The position numbers and the translations under genes are program-made. Under the pieces are notes generated by a model, which worked only from the letters and a program-made list of their open reading frames with translations, did not search any database and was not told where the DNA came from. This document shows positions 9,140 through 17,965 of a DNA stretch of 64,000 nucleotides, piece after piece. Source of the DNA: Caldilineaceae bacterium. GTDB lineage: Bacteria > Chloroflexota > Anaerolineae > Caldilineales > Caldilineaceae. The stretch's first letter is position 1, and each line of letters opens with the position of its first letter. The stretch lies in NCBI GenBank assembly GCA_958295845.1, contig OY282376.1, forward strand, positions 1,687,022-1,751,021. The letters are read 5' to 3'.

Positions 9140-9460
9140 ATGTCAGAAAACGACGAAACAAGGGGAAAACGAGAAATGCCATCCAGAACGATGAGTAGCG
9201 ACGAAGCGCGATCCAACTGGCGCCGGCTATTGGAGAGCGCCTTGACCGGAGACAACGATACAGTTATCGAGCGCTACGGTCAGCCGATTGCGGCGCTGAT
9301 CCCCTACGCCGACTACATCGCTGTCTTGGAAACATTAGAGGATCTGCGATCAGCCCGGCGAGCCATGCCAGCACTCGAAGAGTGGCAGGCCGATCCCTCC
9401 ACTGCCCAACCCTGGCGGGAACTGTTCGCCGAACTAGGCGTAGATGTAAGTGACGAATAG
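9140..9460 (+). CDS. Phd/YefM-type antitoxin
   Basis: A 106-residue antitoxin of the Phd/YefM family. These proteins bind DNA through the N-terminal fold and cover a RelE/ParE or Doc toxin with a flexible C terminus. The core SSDEARSNWRRLLESALTG (about 18-36) followed by VIERYGQPIAALIPYADY (about 41-58) is the usual family signature. A second ATG at 9176, preceded by AGGGG, gives a more typical length and may be the true start. The next gene overlaps the stop codon and is a damaged RelE-type toxin, so the module is probably an orphan antitoxin now. Confidence 0.8.
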   Translation: MSENDETRGKREMPSRTMSSDEARSNWRRLLESALTGDNDTVIERYGQPIAALIPYADYIAVLETLEDLRSARRAMPALEEWQADPSTAQPWRELFAELGVDVSDE

Positions 9461-9722
9461 GTCCTGGACCGTAATACTTCAACGCCGGCCTCAGAAAGCG
9501 GCGCGCCGTTTACCAGAGAGTATGCAGAATCGTTTGGCCTAGGCCTTTCACAGGTCTGAAGAAGACCCGTACCTAGGCGAAAAGCTGGTCGACGAACCGC
9601 TATACAATTATCGAGTTGGCGATGTGGGAAAAGTCTACAGCTTGAAAGAGGACCGTCTGATAGTTCTGGTAGTGGATGTTGGGGCTCGCGGCGACATCTA
9701 CCGGCGACTTAGGCGATTGTGA
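9450..9722 (+). pseudogene. RelE/ParE-type toxin, interrupted by in-frame TAG
   Basis: A GTG at 9450 overlaps the antitoxin stop by 11 bases. It opens a frame reading SWTVILQRRPQKAARRLP, then MQNRLA, then TAG at 9540-9542. The same frame continues with HRSEEDPYLGEKLVDEPLYNY, RVGDVGKVYSLKEDRLIVLV and VDVGARGDIYRRL to a TGA at 9720-9722. Apart from the stop this is a near-complete RelE-family toxin of about 90 codons: the N-terminal helix with KAARRLP, the Y-x-Y-R-V-G-D turn, the K-V-Y strand and the C-terminal G-x-R-x-D-I-Y-R-R. A stop immediately upstream (9447-9449) makes GTG 9450 the only start. A single nonsense change explains the inactivation; readthrough is not excluded. Confidence 0.82.
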
Positions 9723-9786
9723 GAAGGAATGTTCTCAGTATGTCAGATCTGAAATCGGCCCCAATCGGTTGAGAGAGGCAATTTTC

Positions 9787-10554
9787 CTACTGCGCCGTAT
9801 ACCCCCCATCCACCGGCCACACACTCGCCGTAACGAATGAAGCGTCGTCTGAGGCCAGAAAAGCAACCACCGCCGCAATCTCCTCCGGCTGACCCATCCG
9901 CCCCATCGGATGCAGCCTCTTCATCTCCGCATGTACATCCGCGTCACCCACAACATTCTCCGTGAGCGGCGAATAGACAAACCCCGGCGCTACCGCATTG
10001 ATGCGCACCCCCTCGACCCCGAAGCGTACACCCATCTCCCGCGTCATCTGCGCCACCGCCCCCTTGCTGTGCGGGTACGCCGTAAAACCGTCCGAAAACG
10101 GCAGCGAAGTCGGGTAGCCCACCATGCTCATTATTGAGACAAGGTTGACTATCGAGCCCCTGCCCGCCGGTCGCATCTCCGCCAGGGCCGCGTACGACAT
10201 TAGGAATACACCCTTGGCATTGACCTCCATCACCGCGTCCCAGCGCGCCTCAAAGTCAGCCTCAGGCGGCAGCGTGCGCGGCGTAATCCCTGCCGAATTG
10301 ACGAGACAGTCGAGCCTGCCGCCAATGGAAAGCGCCTTCCTGACGCTTGACTCCGCGTCGCCCCGTTTCCTCACGTCACAGAGAACGGTGTGAAGACCGC
10401 TATGGTCGCATTCTTCGGCCAGCGCCTCCAGCCCGCGCCGGTCAATATCGCAGGCCAGTACAGTCGCCCCTTCATCCAGGAAACGCTGTGTACAGGCCCG
10501 CCCGATTCCGGACGCCGCCCCGGTGATTATCGCTACGTTGTCGGTTAGTAGCAT
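9787..10554 (-). CDS. Short-chain dehydrogenase/reductase (SDR)
   Basis: A 255-residue classical SDR that oxidises or reduces a hydroxy/keto substrate with NAD(P). It has the nucleotide motif TGAASGIG near residue 14, NSAG, the catalytic Ser in the segment before MVGYPTS, and a Y-x-x-x-K read as YPHSK. An Asp after the second strand (ACDIDRRG) favours NAD. The frame is open further upstream, but the methionine at 10554 gives a normal SDR start (MLLTDNVAIITGAASG) and is chosen. The gene ends in a VDGGY tail typical of the family. It follows the PPK2 gene on the same strand with 79 bases between. Substrate unknown. Confidence 0.85.
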   Translation of the reverse strand: MLLTDNVAIITGAASGIGRACTQRFLDEGATVLACDIDRRGLEALAEECDHSGLHTVLCDVRKRGDAESSVRKALSIGGRLDCLVNSAGITPRTLPPEADFEARWDAVMEVNAKGVFLMSYAALAEMRPAGRGSIVNLVSIMSMVGYPTSLPFSDGFTAYPHSKGAVAQMTREMGVRFGVEGVRINAVAPGFVYSPLTENVVGDADVHAEMKRLHPMGRMGQPEEIAAVVAFLASDDASFVTASVWPVDGGYTAQ

Positions 10555-10633
10555 GGGAATGCCAGAGATCAGTGAACTCGTGAACTTCGACGTCCAAAAG
10601 ACACCCGAATAGCCAGTTAGCTGCCCAAGTTGG

Positions 10634-11368
10634 TCAGCCCAGAGCCGCCTCAACGCTCTGAATCACCGTCTCCAGGACCTTGATACGGGCAAATCGCTTC
10701 TGTTCCGCGGCCACCATTGTCCAAGGCGACAGGACGGTATCGGTCTTCTCCACCATCTCCTGAATCGCCTCTTCGTACTCCCTGCGTTTCTTCCGGTTGC
10801 GCCAGTCCTCATCTGTGAGCTTCCACTGGCGTAACGGGTCCTCCGCTCGGCTTTCGAATCGCTTCTTCTGTTCCTTCGAGGAAATGTGAAGGAAAAACTT
10901 GATCAGAATCATCCCGTCGGAAACCAGGAGCGACTCCCAGTGACGAATCTCTTCGTAGGCCCGCCGCCAATCAGGCACGCTGGCGAAACCCTCAACGCGT
11001 TCCACCAGCACACGCCCATACCAGGTGCGGTCAAATATGCACATGCCCCCTCTACCGGGAACGGCCGGCCAAAACCGCCACAGGAAATGGTGTCTTTTCT
11101 CCCGATCGTTTGGCGCCTGGTACTGGAATACCGAAAAGTGACGCGGATCCAAAGGGGCGGTCAGACGTCTGATGCAACCGCCTTTACCCGCCGCGTCCCA
11201 GCCCTCGAAGAGAATCAGAAGCGGAGGCCCCAATTTACCCCCGACCTGCCCGCCCAATCTTAAGCGCAATGCCAGAAACTCCTGCTGCCGCTCAGCGAGA
11301 ATCTGGTCGTACTCTTTTCGCTTCAGGCGCTGGCTCAAATCGACATGACTCAGGATTGAATGTTCCAT
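10634..11368 (-). CDS. Polyphosphate kinase 2 family protein (PPK2)
   Basis: A 244-residue PPK2-family phosphotransferase, which moves phosphate between polyphosphate and nucleotides. Walker A is EGWDAAGKGG (55-64) and the Walker B/lid segment is FDRTWYGRVLVERVEGF (about 112-128). These are followed by the family blocks KFFLHISSKEQKKRF and WKLTDEDWRNRKKRREYEEA. Length and the EGWDAAGKGG form resemble the polyphosphate:AMP phosphotransferase-like branch rather than the long PPK2 proteins. Cytosolic. A role in salvage of AMP/ADP from polyphosphate is family knowledge, not shown here. Confidence 0.9.
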   Translation of the reverse strand: MEHSILSHVDLSQRLKRKEYDQILAERQQEFLALRLRLGGQVGGKLGPPLLILFEGWDAAGKGGCIRRLTAPLDPRHFSVFQYQAPNDREKRHHFLWRFWPAVPGRGGMCIFDRTWYGRVLVERVEGFASVPDWRRAYEEIRHWESLLVSDGMILIKFFLHISSKEQKKRFESRAEDPLRQWKLTDEDWRNRKKRREYEEAIQEMVEKTDTVLSPWTMVAAEQKRFARIKVLETVIQSVEAALG

Positions 11369-11731
11369 GTCTCAATTTCCTACCTTTCAGTTCCGAAACT
11401 ACAAACGGTGAAGAGAGATATCTTCCTTGCGATTACACAATCGAAGACACACCTACAGACTGTGTCCGAATCGATGACCTTGCCGAAATTACTGGGATTT
11501 AGCTCCCGCTCACCTGTTTCTTCCAGACTGTAACAATTCAAATCCTACTCCTGCCGGAGAGGCCGTTCGTCGCCGATATGATCGGTTTTCCACCGAAGGG
11601 TCGCCGATTCCGCCGTTGAGCGGAAAGAGTCTGGTCCGGGGGGGTCAGGCTAACGCCAGAATTTCAGCAAAAACCCATGGTGGATCCGGGCCGAAATCGC
11701 TGGCAGCATGACTGGCCTGGCGGAAAGACAG
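11369..11731. other. Intergenic region
   Basis: This gap lies between the upstream side of the PPK2 gene and the 3' end of the glutaredoxin gene (both minus strand). It has a run of G near 11637-11645. I see no gene, RNA or convincing promoter. Confidence 0.4.
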
Positions 11732-11998
11732 CTATAGCTTGGAGAGCTTTGCCATCAACGCCGTCGTGGAAGGTTCGGTCAACACATCGCCATCGGGAAA
11801 AACGATAGTCGGCACAGACATGTTGCCCTTATTGAGTTTCTGCACCAACTCTCTGGCGTCTTCATCGCCCTCTATGTCGATCTCCTCGAAGTCAACGCCG
11901 TTGCCCCGCATCACCGACTTTGCCCGCCAGCAATCCGGGCACCATCCAGTGGTGTACATTTTGATCTGCGCGCCGTTTCCGTTTACGCTATTGGACAT
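11732..11998 (-). CDS. Glutaredoxin/mycoredoxin-like thiol oxidoreductase
   Basis: An 88-residue thioredoxin-fold protein. The redox motif CPDC lies at residues 20-23 after a short YTTGW strand. The cis-Pro loop is SVPTIVFPDG (about 61-70) and the C terminus carries the LTEPS segment typical of the NrdH/mycoredoxin-1 group. It reduces protein disulfides or mixed disulfides in the cytoplasm. It stands alone on the minus strand, divergent from the large dehydrogenase at 12246. Confidence 0.85.
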   Translation of the reverse strand: MSNSVNGNGAQIKMYTTGWCPDCWRAKSVMRGNGVDFEEIDIEGDEDARELVQKLNKGNMSVPTIVFPDGDVLTEPSTTALMAKLSKL

Positions 11999-12245
11999 TC
12001 AAATCTCCTGTTGTGCGAATCCGACTGGGACACGGCTTCGCAATGCATTCGTGAGTCTGTGTCCGCCTCGATTGGCGGCAAAGACCTGTCCCTTAATAGA
12101 TACGCGAGTATACCGCAATTATGGAATCTGTTAAAGTGCAGGGCCATCCAATCCTTTCCCGACAGAGTCCTGAATCGAAGCGCGCACCATTCCACTGGCA
12201 GCCCCAGTGCCACCTTATAGTGTCAACGTATAGGATTACGCCATC

Positions 12246-15200
12246 ATGACGCAGAACACGTCGATTCAGGATCCAGCCGCCCTCCCCTCAGAGTCCTTCC
12301 ATGGCCCCCTGGGGGAGACGCAAGAGCTGGTCCATGAGCTGGAGCAAGTTGTCGAAGGCGAAGTGCGCTTTGATGGTTACAGCCGCATGCTCTACAGCAC
12401 CGATGCCAGCCAGTATCAGATTCAACCATTGGGTGTCGTCATTCCTCGCCACGCTGATGATGTCCAGGCCGCCGTGGAGCTTGCCGCGCGCCGCGGAGTC
12501 CCCCTGCTGCCCCGGGGCGGGGGCAGTTCACTGGCCGGGCAGTGCGTGGGTCCAGGGCTTGTCATCGACACGACAAAATATATGGACCGCATCCTGGCAG
12601 TAGATGAAGAAGCCGCCACCGCCACTGTCCAGGCAGGCATCTCTGTAGGCAACCTCAACCGAACACTCGCCCCGCTGGGGCTGATGCTGGGACCGGATCC
12701 CGCCAGCGCCGACCGGGCTTCCGTTGGCGGCTCAATCGGCAACAACGCCACCGGCAGCCACAGCATCCTCTACGGCATGATGGCCGATAACCTGCTGGAG
12801 ACCAGCGTCGTCCTCAGCGACGGCTCTGCAACGCGCTTCGGTCCAGTCTCTTCCACTGAGCTGGAAAGTCGAAGCCGCGGCGACTCCCTTGAAGCGCAGT
12901 TGTATCGCGAAGTCCCCGCTATCGTGCGCGCACAGTTTGAGCAGATACTGGAGCGCTGGCCCCGTCACTGGCGTCGCGCCTCAGGTTACGGCCTCGACCG
13001 CCTGCTGCACGGACTGCTCCAGGATGAAGCCGCCACCAACGGAGAATCCAGAGCCAGCGAGCGCGCCGGTCTCCTGCGCGCCCGGCTCGGCTTCGACAGA
13101 CTCTACCGCTCCGAATTCTGCGACGCCTCACAGATCGACCAATTCAACTTTAGCCAATTGCTCGCCGGCAGCGAAGGCACGCTCGCAACCGTGACCAGTG
13201 CCAAACTGAAACTGGTTCGCAAGCCGCCAATGACCGCGCTGGCCGTCGTCCACTTCGACCGCCTCATCGACGCCTGCGCCGCCATCCCCGACATTCTGGA
13301 AACTAGCCCCAGCGCATCCGAACTCCTGGACAAGCATCTGATCGACTTGGCTCGCGCCCAGCCCGAGTGGGCCAAGAAACTCCACTTTGTCGAAGGAGAC
13401 CCGGAGGCCGTGCTCCTCACCGAATTCTACGGCACCGATGAACGCGAACTTTCCGCGAAATTGGACAGCCTGGAGCGCCACTTACAATCTCGAGGGTGGC
13501 GGAGCACAGTGGTCAAACTGTTGGACCCGGCCCGCCAGAAAGATGTATGGGACGTGCGTAAGGCCGGCCTGAATATCCTCATGGGACGCCGCGGCGACTA
13601 CAAGCCTGTTCCCGGTATCGAAGACGTTACAGTTCCCCAAGAAAAGCTGGCCGACTATCTGCAAGAAATTCTTGAAGTCTGCGGTGAACAGGAGGACGTG
13701 CCCGGTATCGCCGTCTATGCCCACGCCTCCGCCGGCTGCTTGCATGTGCGCCCGCTCCTCAATCTCAAGAACCAGACAGGCATCGACACGCTGCGAACCG
13801 TCGGCGAACACGCCTGCGACCTGGCAGTGAGCTACGGCGGCGCCATGAGCGGCGAACACGGCGACGGCTTCGCCCGCAGCTATCTCCACCCCCGCCTGTT
13901 CGGGCCGGAGCTCTACGGCGCTCTGCGGCAAGTGAAGGAAGTCTTTGACCCCGACAACCGCATGAATCCGGGCAAGATCATTGACGCGCCCCCCTCGACT
14001 GAGAATCTGCGCTTCGGCAAAGAGTACGAGACCATCCAGCTGCGAACCGTGTTCGACTGGAGCAGCGATTTCGGCTTCGATGGCGCCGTCGAAATGTGCA
14101 ACGGCGCCGGCGTCTGCCGCAAACTCGGCACAGGTACCATGTGCCCCAGCTACATCGCCACCCGCGACGAGAAGGACACCACTCGCGGCCGCGCCAATGC
14201 CCTGCGCAACGCCATGGCCGGTCGCATTCCTCGCGAAGAACTGTTTTCGCCCCAGATGTACGACGTAATGGACCTTTGCATCGGCTGCAAAGCCTGCAAG
14301 AGCGAGTGCCCCTCAGCCGTCGACATGGCGCGTATCAAGGCCGAGTACCTCGTCCACTACTACGACCGCAACGGTCTACCCCTCTTCAACCGGATGATGG
14401 GGCTGCTGCCCACACTCAACCACCTGCTGTTTCGATTTGGCCGCCCTCTGATTCCACTTGTCAACTGGGCAATGAAGTCAGCCCCGGCAAAAGCAGCCCT
14501 CGCCCGCACCGGCGTCGATCCGCGCCGCAGCCTGCCTGCCTACGCCTGCCAGCCGCTGTCGGCATGGTTTTCCAGCCGTGCACCGGCCGCGGCAGCAAGC
14601 GCCGCCAACGGTATGAATCCGGCAACGGTCATTCTATTTCACGATACGTGGGCCGAATACAACCATCCGGAGATCGGTCAGGCTGCCGTACAGGTGTTGG
14701 AGGCTGCCGGTTACAAAGTGCGTCTGGCGGAGGGGCGTGCCTGCTGCGGGCGGCCGCTTATTACCGGCGGCCAGGCCGACAAAGTGCGCGGATGGGTAGA
14801 CCAAAACGTGTCCCTGCTCGCCCCCTTCGCGCGCCAGGGCCTGCCAATTGTTGGGCTGGAGCCCAGCTGCATTCTCACCCTCCGCGACGAATACCTGGAG
14901 TTGGCCTCCGATCGTGAGAGTGCGCGGGTTGTGGCTGAAAACGCCCTGACATTCGACGAATTCATCGCCCGCGAGACAGCTGTTCCCGAGGAAAGTGGGG
15001 ACGGCCGTGAAGAGGGGAAGTTTAATCCTGAGTCGAGCTTCCCGTCAATCTGGCGCAACGAGCCGGGCACGGCCTATCTCCACGGCCACTGTCACCAGAA
15101 AGCCCTGATCGGCAACGACGCCAGCGTGGCCGCGCTGCACGCAGCCGGATTCGAAGTTCAGGTGATCGACAGCGGCTGCTGCGGCATGGCAGGCGATTTC

Positions 15201-15389
15201 GGCTATACAAAGGGCCACTACGAGGTGAGCCGCGACATCGGCGAGGAGCGACTCTTCCCTGCCGTCCGCGAAATGCCTGGCGACGCACTGCTCGTAGCCA
15301 GCGGGACCAGCTGCCGCGACCAGATCGAACAGTTTGCCGGCCGCGCACCTCTCCACATGGCCCAGGTTCTGGCGCAGGCGTTGAAGTAG
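12246..15389 (+). CDS. FAD/Fe-S dehydrogenase, YdiJ-type (D-2-hydroxyglutarate dehydrogenase-like)
   Basis: A 1047-residue fusion with the same architecture as E. coli YdiJ. The N-terminal FAD_binding_4 domain has the pyrophosphate loop PRGGGSSLAGQCVG (89-102). The FAD-oxidase C domain runs to about residue 585 with HASAGCLHVRPL and GEHGDG. A ferredoxin-like module then has cysteines in MCNGAGVCRK...MCPSY (about 617-640) and CIGCKACKSECP (about 678-689). Two CCG-type domains follow, with CCGRPL near 832 and GCCGMAGDFGY near 977. YdiJ is reported as a D-2-hydroxyglutarate dehydrogenase; D-lactate or glycolate are alternatives. It converges with a hydroxyacid-oxoacid transhydrogenase gene 53 bases away, which supports D-2-hydroxyglutarate. 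Confidence 0.85.
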   Translation: MTQNTSIQDPAALPSESFHGPLGETQELVHELEQVVEGEVRFDGYSRMLYSTDASQYQIQPLGVVIPRHADDVQAAVELAARRGVPLLPRGGGSSLAGQCVGPGLVIDTTKYMDRILAVDEEAATATVQAGISVGNLNRTLAPLGLMLGPDPASADRASVGGSIGNNATGSHSILYGMMADNLLETSVVLSDGSATRFGPVSSTELESRSRGDSLEAQLYREVPAIVRAQFEQILERWPRHWRRASGYGLDRLLHGLLQDEAATNGESRASERAGLLRARLGFDRLYRSEFCDASQIDQFNFSQLLAGSEGTLATVTSAKLKLVRKPPMTALAVVHFDRLIDACAAIPDILETSPSASELLDKHLIDLARAQPEWAKKLHFVEGDPEAVLLTEFYGTDERELSAKLDSLERHLQSRGWRSTVVKLLDPARQKDVWDVRKAGLNILMGRRGDYKPVPGIEDVTVPQEKLADYLQEILEVCGEQEDVPGIAVYAHASAGCLHVRPLLNLKNQTGIDTLRTVGEHACDLAVSYGGAMSGEHGDGFARSYLHPRLFGPELYGALRQVKEVFDPDNRMNPGKIIDAPPSTENLRFGKEYETIQLRTVFDWSSDFGFDGAVEMCNGAGVCRKLGTGTMCPSYIATRDEKDTTRGRANALRNAMAGRIPREELFSPQMYDVMDLCIGCKACKSECPSAVDMARIKAEYLVHYYDRNGLPLFNRMMGLLPTLNHLLFRFGRPLIPLVNWAMKSAPAKAALARTGVDPRRSLPAYACQPLSAWFSSRAPAAAASAANGMNPATVILFHDTWAEYNHPEIGQAAVQVLEAAGYKVRLAEGRACCGRPLITGGQADKVRGWVDQNVSLLAPFARQGLPIVGLEPSCILTLRDEYLELASDRESARVVAENALTFDEFIARETAVPEESGDGREEGKFNPESSFPSIWRNEPGTAYLHGHCHQKALIGNDASVAALHAAGFEVQVIDSGCCGMAGDFGYTKGHYEVSRDIGEERLFPAVREMPGDALLVASGTSCRDQIEQFAGRAPLHMAQVLAQALK

Positions 15390-15442
15390 AATCCGCCCAT
15401 AAACGCCGGTCTCGGTCGGTTCCCCCCGCCCGCCCCATCACA

Positions 15443-16747
15443 CTACCAGTATTTCATCGCTTCCCTGAACAACCCCGCCAAATCGTGCGCCTCCGCCGGT
15501 CGCGGCGAGAGCTTAGTCACCCGGTGTTGCGGCAGTGTACCCTCTACCAGCGCCGGTATGTCCGCCTCCGTAAAGCCAATGGCGCCCAGACCATTCGGAA
15601 CGCCCGTCTTCTGCATCAGGTCGATGATCGCCCCCGCGAGCAGTTCACCTGCATCCTCCGCTGCCGCACCCGTCGTGTCCACACCCATCAACCGCGCCGC
15701 ATATAGATGCTTCTCAGGATTCGTCGGCGCCGTAAAGCGGAAGACGGCCGGAGCATTGAGGATGACCGCCATCCCATGCGGAATAATGGCATGATCGGGC
15801 GGGTAACCTGCCGGTCTGTACTCCCGCACCATTCCACTCACTGGGTAGCTCATGCCGTGCGGCAAATGCACGCCAGCATTGCCGAATCCAATCCCGGCGT
15901 AGGCCGCGGCAAGCAACATCGCGCTGCGCGCCTCATCATCCTCCGTGTCCTGGATCGCGCGCACGATGTTCGCCGAGACCATTTCGATCGCCTTGGTAGA
16001 CCAGATGTCACTGATTGGGTTGGCGCCCTGGTATGCCGGCCTCAACTCCGGCGACTCAGGCGCGGCGCGGCCGTCGTATGGCAGCGCGGTCAAAGATTCC
16101 AGCGCATGACTCAACACGTCCAGCCCGGTACTGGCGGCAGCCATCTGTGGCAGCGTCCGCGTATTGTGCGGATCTAGAATTCCTATCTGAGGCCGCAATG
16201 CCCGGTGCGCGATCCCGGTCTTTACATGCATATCCGTCAGGTCACAGATGGCGACGCCTGTGGTCTCGCTCCCAGTACCGGCGGTAGTAGGCACGGCAAT
16301 ATGCGGCCGCAGCGCGCCGGGAACGGGAACCCCTTTGCCAATCGGAGGGTTGACATAGTCTAGAAATTCGGCTGGGTAAGTGGCATACAGATTCGCTGCC
16401 TTTGCCGTGTCAATTGTCGACCCGCCCCCAACCGAGAGGTAACCGTCAAAGTTGCCTTCGCGGGCAAAGTCGATGGCCTCCAGAAAGGACACGTCCGTAG
16501 GCTCGACACGGACCTGATCAAAGAGGGCCGCGTCGATGCCCTCCGACCGCAAGGCCTCTAGCGCGATCGCCACGGGCTCACTGTCGGACAACCGGGGATC
16601 GGTGACCACCATCACCCGTTTGGCCCCCAGCTTTTTCATGTCAAAGCCGACTTCACGGGTTACGCCCGGCCCGTACTTGATGCTGGACGTGTCCAACGTA
16701 AACGCGCTTTCTTTCAACCCGCCGCTCTGGGCTTGAAGTTCCGCCAT
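15443..16747 (-). CDS. Iron-type alcohol dehydrogenase, hydroxyacid-oxoacid transhydrogenase (ADHFE1-like)
   Basis: A 434-residue group III (iron) alcohol dehydrogenase. Features: GGGS (107-110) for NAD, TTAGTGSETT (154-163), metal ligands D210, H214, H297 and H324. Blocks such as RPAYQGANPISDIW (236-249), AGIGFGNAGVHLPHGMSYP (284-302) and the C-terminal GTLPQHRVTKLSP match, as I recall it, human ADHFE1. That enzyme couples 4-hydroxybutyrate oxidation to reduction of 2-oxoglutarate to D-2-hydroxyglutarate with tightly bound NAD. The frame stays open to 17083, but that extension runs into an intergenic repeat. The start at 16747 has AAGGAG nine bases upstream and is preferred. Its convergent neighbour should reoxidise D-2-hydroxyglutarate. 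Confidence 0.87.
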   Translation of the reverse strand: MAELQAQSGGLKESAFTLDTSSIKYGPGVTREVGFDMKKLGAKRVMVVTDPRLSDSEPVAIALEALRSEGIDAALFDQVRVEPTDVSFLEAIDFAREGNFDGYLSVGGGSTIDTAKAANLYATYPAEFLDYVNPPIGKGVPVPGALRPHIAVPTTAGTGSETTGVAICDLTDMHVKTGIAHRALRPQIGILDPHNTRTLPQMAAASTGLDVLSHALESLTALPYDGRAAPESPELRPAYQGANPISDIWSTKAIEMVSANIVRAIQDTEDDEARSAMLLAAAYAGIGFGNAGVHLPHGMSYPVSGMVREYRPAGYPPDHAIIPHGMAVILNAPAVFRFTAPTNPEKHLYAARLMGVDTTGAAAEDAGELLAGAIIDLMQKTGVPNGLGAIGFTEADIPALVEGTLPQHRVTKLSPRPAEAHDLAGLFREAMKYW

Positions 16748-16955
16748 ATCTGAACTCTCCTTGCTTAGGATAGTTTGGTCGTCGCTGAAAAAGGGACTCA
16801 TACGTCGAATTTTCCCAAAGAATAACATCGCTGACCCAACCAGCGAAAAAGGTTGCCATCCTGAGGTAAGCGTCATCCGCTGCCCCGCCCCAAAGCAATT
16901 ACGGTGACTGCCAAGCCGCATTCCATGTGAGACCTGGAACGAGAGGAGCAAGGTT

Positions 16956-16997
16956 GTTTCTCCCTCCTCTCTCCTCTCTCCTCTTCCCTCTCTCCTT
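16956..16997 (+). repeat. Polypyrimidine tract (CTCTCC-like units)
   Basis: About 42 bases almost entirely C and T, made of irregular CTCTCC/CTCCT units, directly joined to repeat copy B. Probably simple-sequence expansion. Confidence 0.7.
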
Positions 16998-17127
16998 GCA
17001 TTTGGGCGTTCGGGCCTTCGGCCCTCTCTTGTGCGGGGGCTGCGCCCCCGCAACGCCCCGCCCTTGCTAGCCACCGTGCTCATTCTTTCCCAGCAAATTC
17101 TCTAGCCAACAGTGTCTTCTCCCCCCT
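16996..17127. repeat. Dispersed GC-rich intergenic repeat, copy B
   Basis: Carries GGGCCTTCGGCCC (hairpin) and GCGGGGGC-TGC-GCCCCCGC (8-bp stem, 17033-17051). The 45-base core identical to copy A (17042-17086) and a CTAGCCAACAGTGTCT block follow. The first part is repeated in copy D at 62435-62490. Confidence 0.8.
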
Positions 17128-17149
17128 CGCAGTCTCAACCTGCAAACTA

Positions 17150-17311
17150 CCGCCCCCTGACCCCTGACCCCTGCCCCCTGCAGTTCCGCGCCCTTGTTAG
17201 CCACCGTGCTCATTCTTCCACAGCTACGTGTCTAAAATAAGATGCCTAGCCAACAGAATTCCCCGTAAACGTTCCTTTAGGGGCAGGCCTTGTGCCTGCC
17301 CTCTTTCTCCC
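17150..17311. repeat. Dispersed GC-rich intergenic repeat, copy C
   Basis: Begins with CTGACCCCTGACC units, then the TTAGCCACCGTGCTCATTCT core and the CTAGCCAACAG block. It ends in an 8-bp hairpin GGGCAGGC-CTTGT-GCCTGCCC (17281-17301). Related to copies A and B but with internal differences. Confidence 0.75.
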
Positions 17312-17750
17312 AAAAAATGGTCTGTATTCTCGCAAAAATTCCACGGCCAGGAGGTCAAAACCCGTGTTATAATAATGATTGCTTAATGTGCTTCTTTCTG
17401 AATCGCCAGGAGATAAGCAGAGGTAGCAACTCAGGGACGGGCAAGCCGGAATCGCGACAGGCTTCGAGAAACGTTGAATCTTTAGGATACGACTGACCAG
17501 CTTGCCGCTCGGACTCGCCTGCCATCCCAATCCTATAGGAATCTTTGGTGTGTAATGGCCTAGGAGAAGGCCATCTCGACCGAGTGCGCAACACCATAAT
17601 GAAGCCATATCTCGGCTGATGTAGTGAGGGTGGAAAAGTAGGACTACCACAGTTAACCGAAATGTCCTTTACTCATCTGCCCAAAAACTACAAAAGAAGG
17701 TGAGAATCCTTCTGCGAGGTAGAGAAAAAGAGCGCCGAAAAAAAGCCGAT

Positions 17751-17810
17751 TTGGCGCGACATACGTATACTTGGCGCGACATTTGTAGACATTTCGCGAC
17801 ATAACGCGAC
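17751..17810 (+). promoter_or_regulatory. Array of four CGCGAC boxes with 20/20/10 spacing
   Basis: CGCGAC ends at 17760, 17780, 17800 and 17810. The first two copies are the longer TTGGCGCGACAT; the third is TTCGCGACAT and the last AACGCGAC. The spacing equals about two, two and one helical turns, so the boxes lie on one face of the DNA. The array is about 130 bases upstream of the -35 box at 17937, which suggests an activator or repressor site. Confidence 0.5.
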
Positions 17811-17936
17811 CTGATCGCAGGCAACTGTGCTGGCTTGACCCGCCGTCTCATGACAATTTCTGCATAGACGAGCGGCGCCAATCGAGAGCAACCGTTTCCA
17901 CCAATTCTGAACGCCTTCGACACCAGCCGACGCCGC

Positions 17937-17965
17937 TTGAATGTTTTTTCGGCGCGGGGTATACT
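17937..17965 (+). promoter_or_regulatory. Sigma70-type promoter for the hydroxyacid operon
   Basis: TTGAAT (17937-17942), 17-base spacer, TATACT (17960-17965). It is correctly placed for the operon starting at 18098, giving a leader of about 125 bases. Confidence 0.6.

Noticed and set aside
16748..17083. N-terminal extension of the transhydrogenase gene by 112 codons
   Set aside because: The extension runs through the pyrimidine tract and dispersed repeat. The internal ATG at 16747 has a good ribosome site and matches the family N terminus.
8829..17311. Possible CRISPR array from the repeated units
   Set aside because: The repeats are few, unevenly spaced, imperfect and not separated by uniform spacers; no cas genes are present.
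17246..17650. A 134-codon minus-strand open frame in the long gap
   Set aside because: It lies partly in repeat copy C, has no ribosome site and no family pattern.
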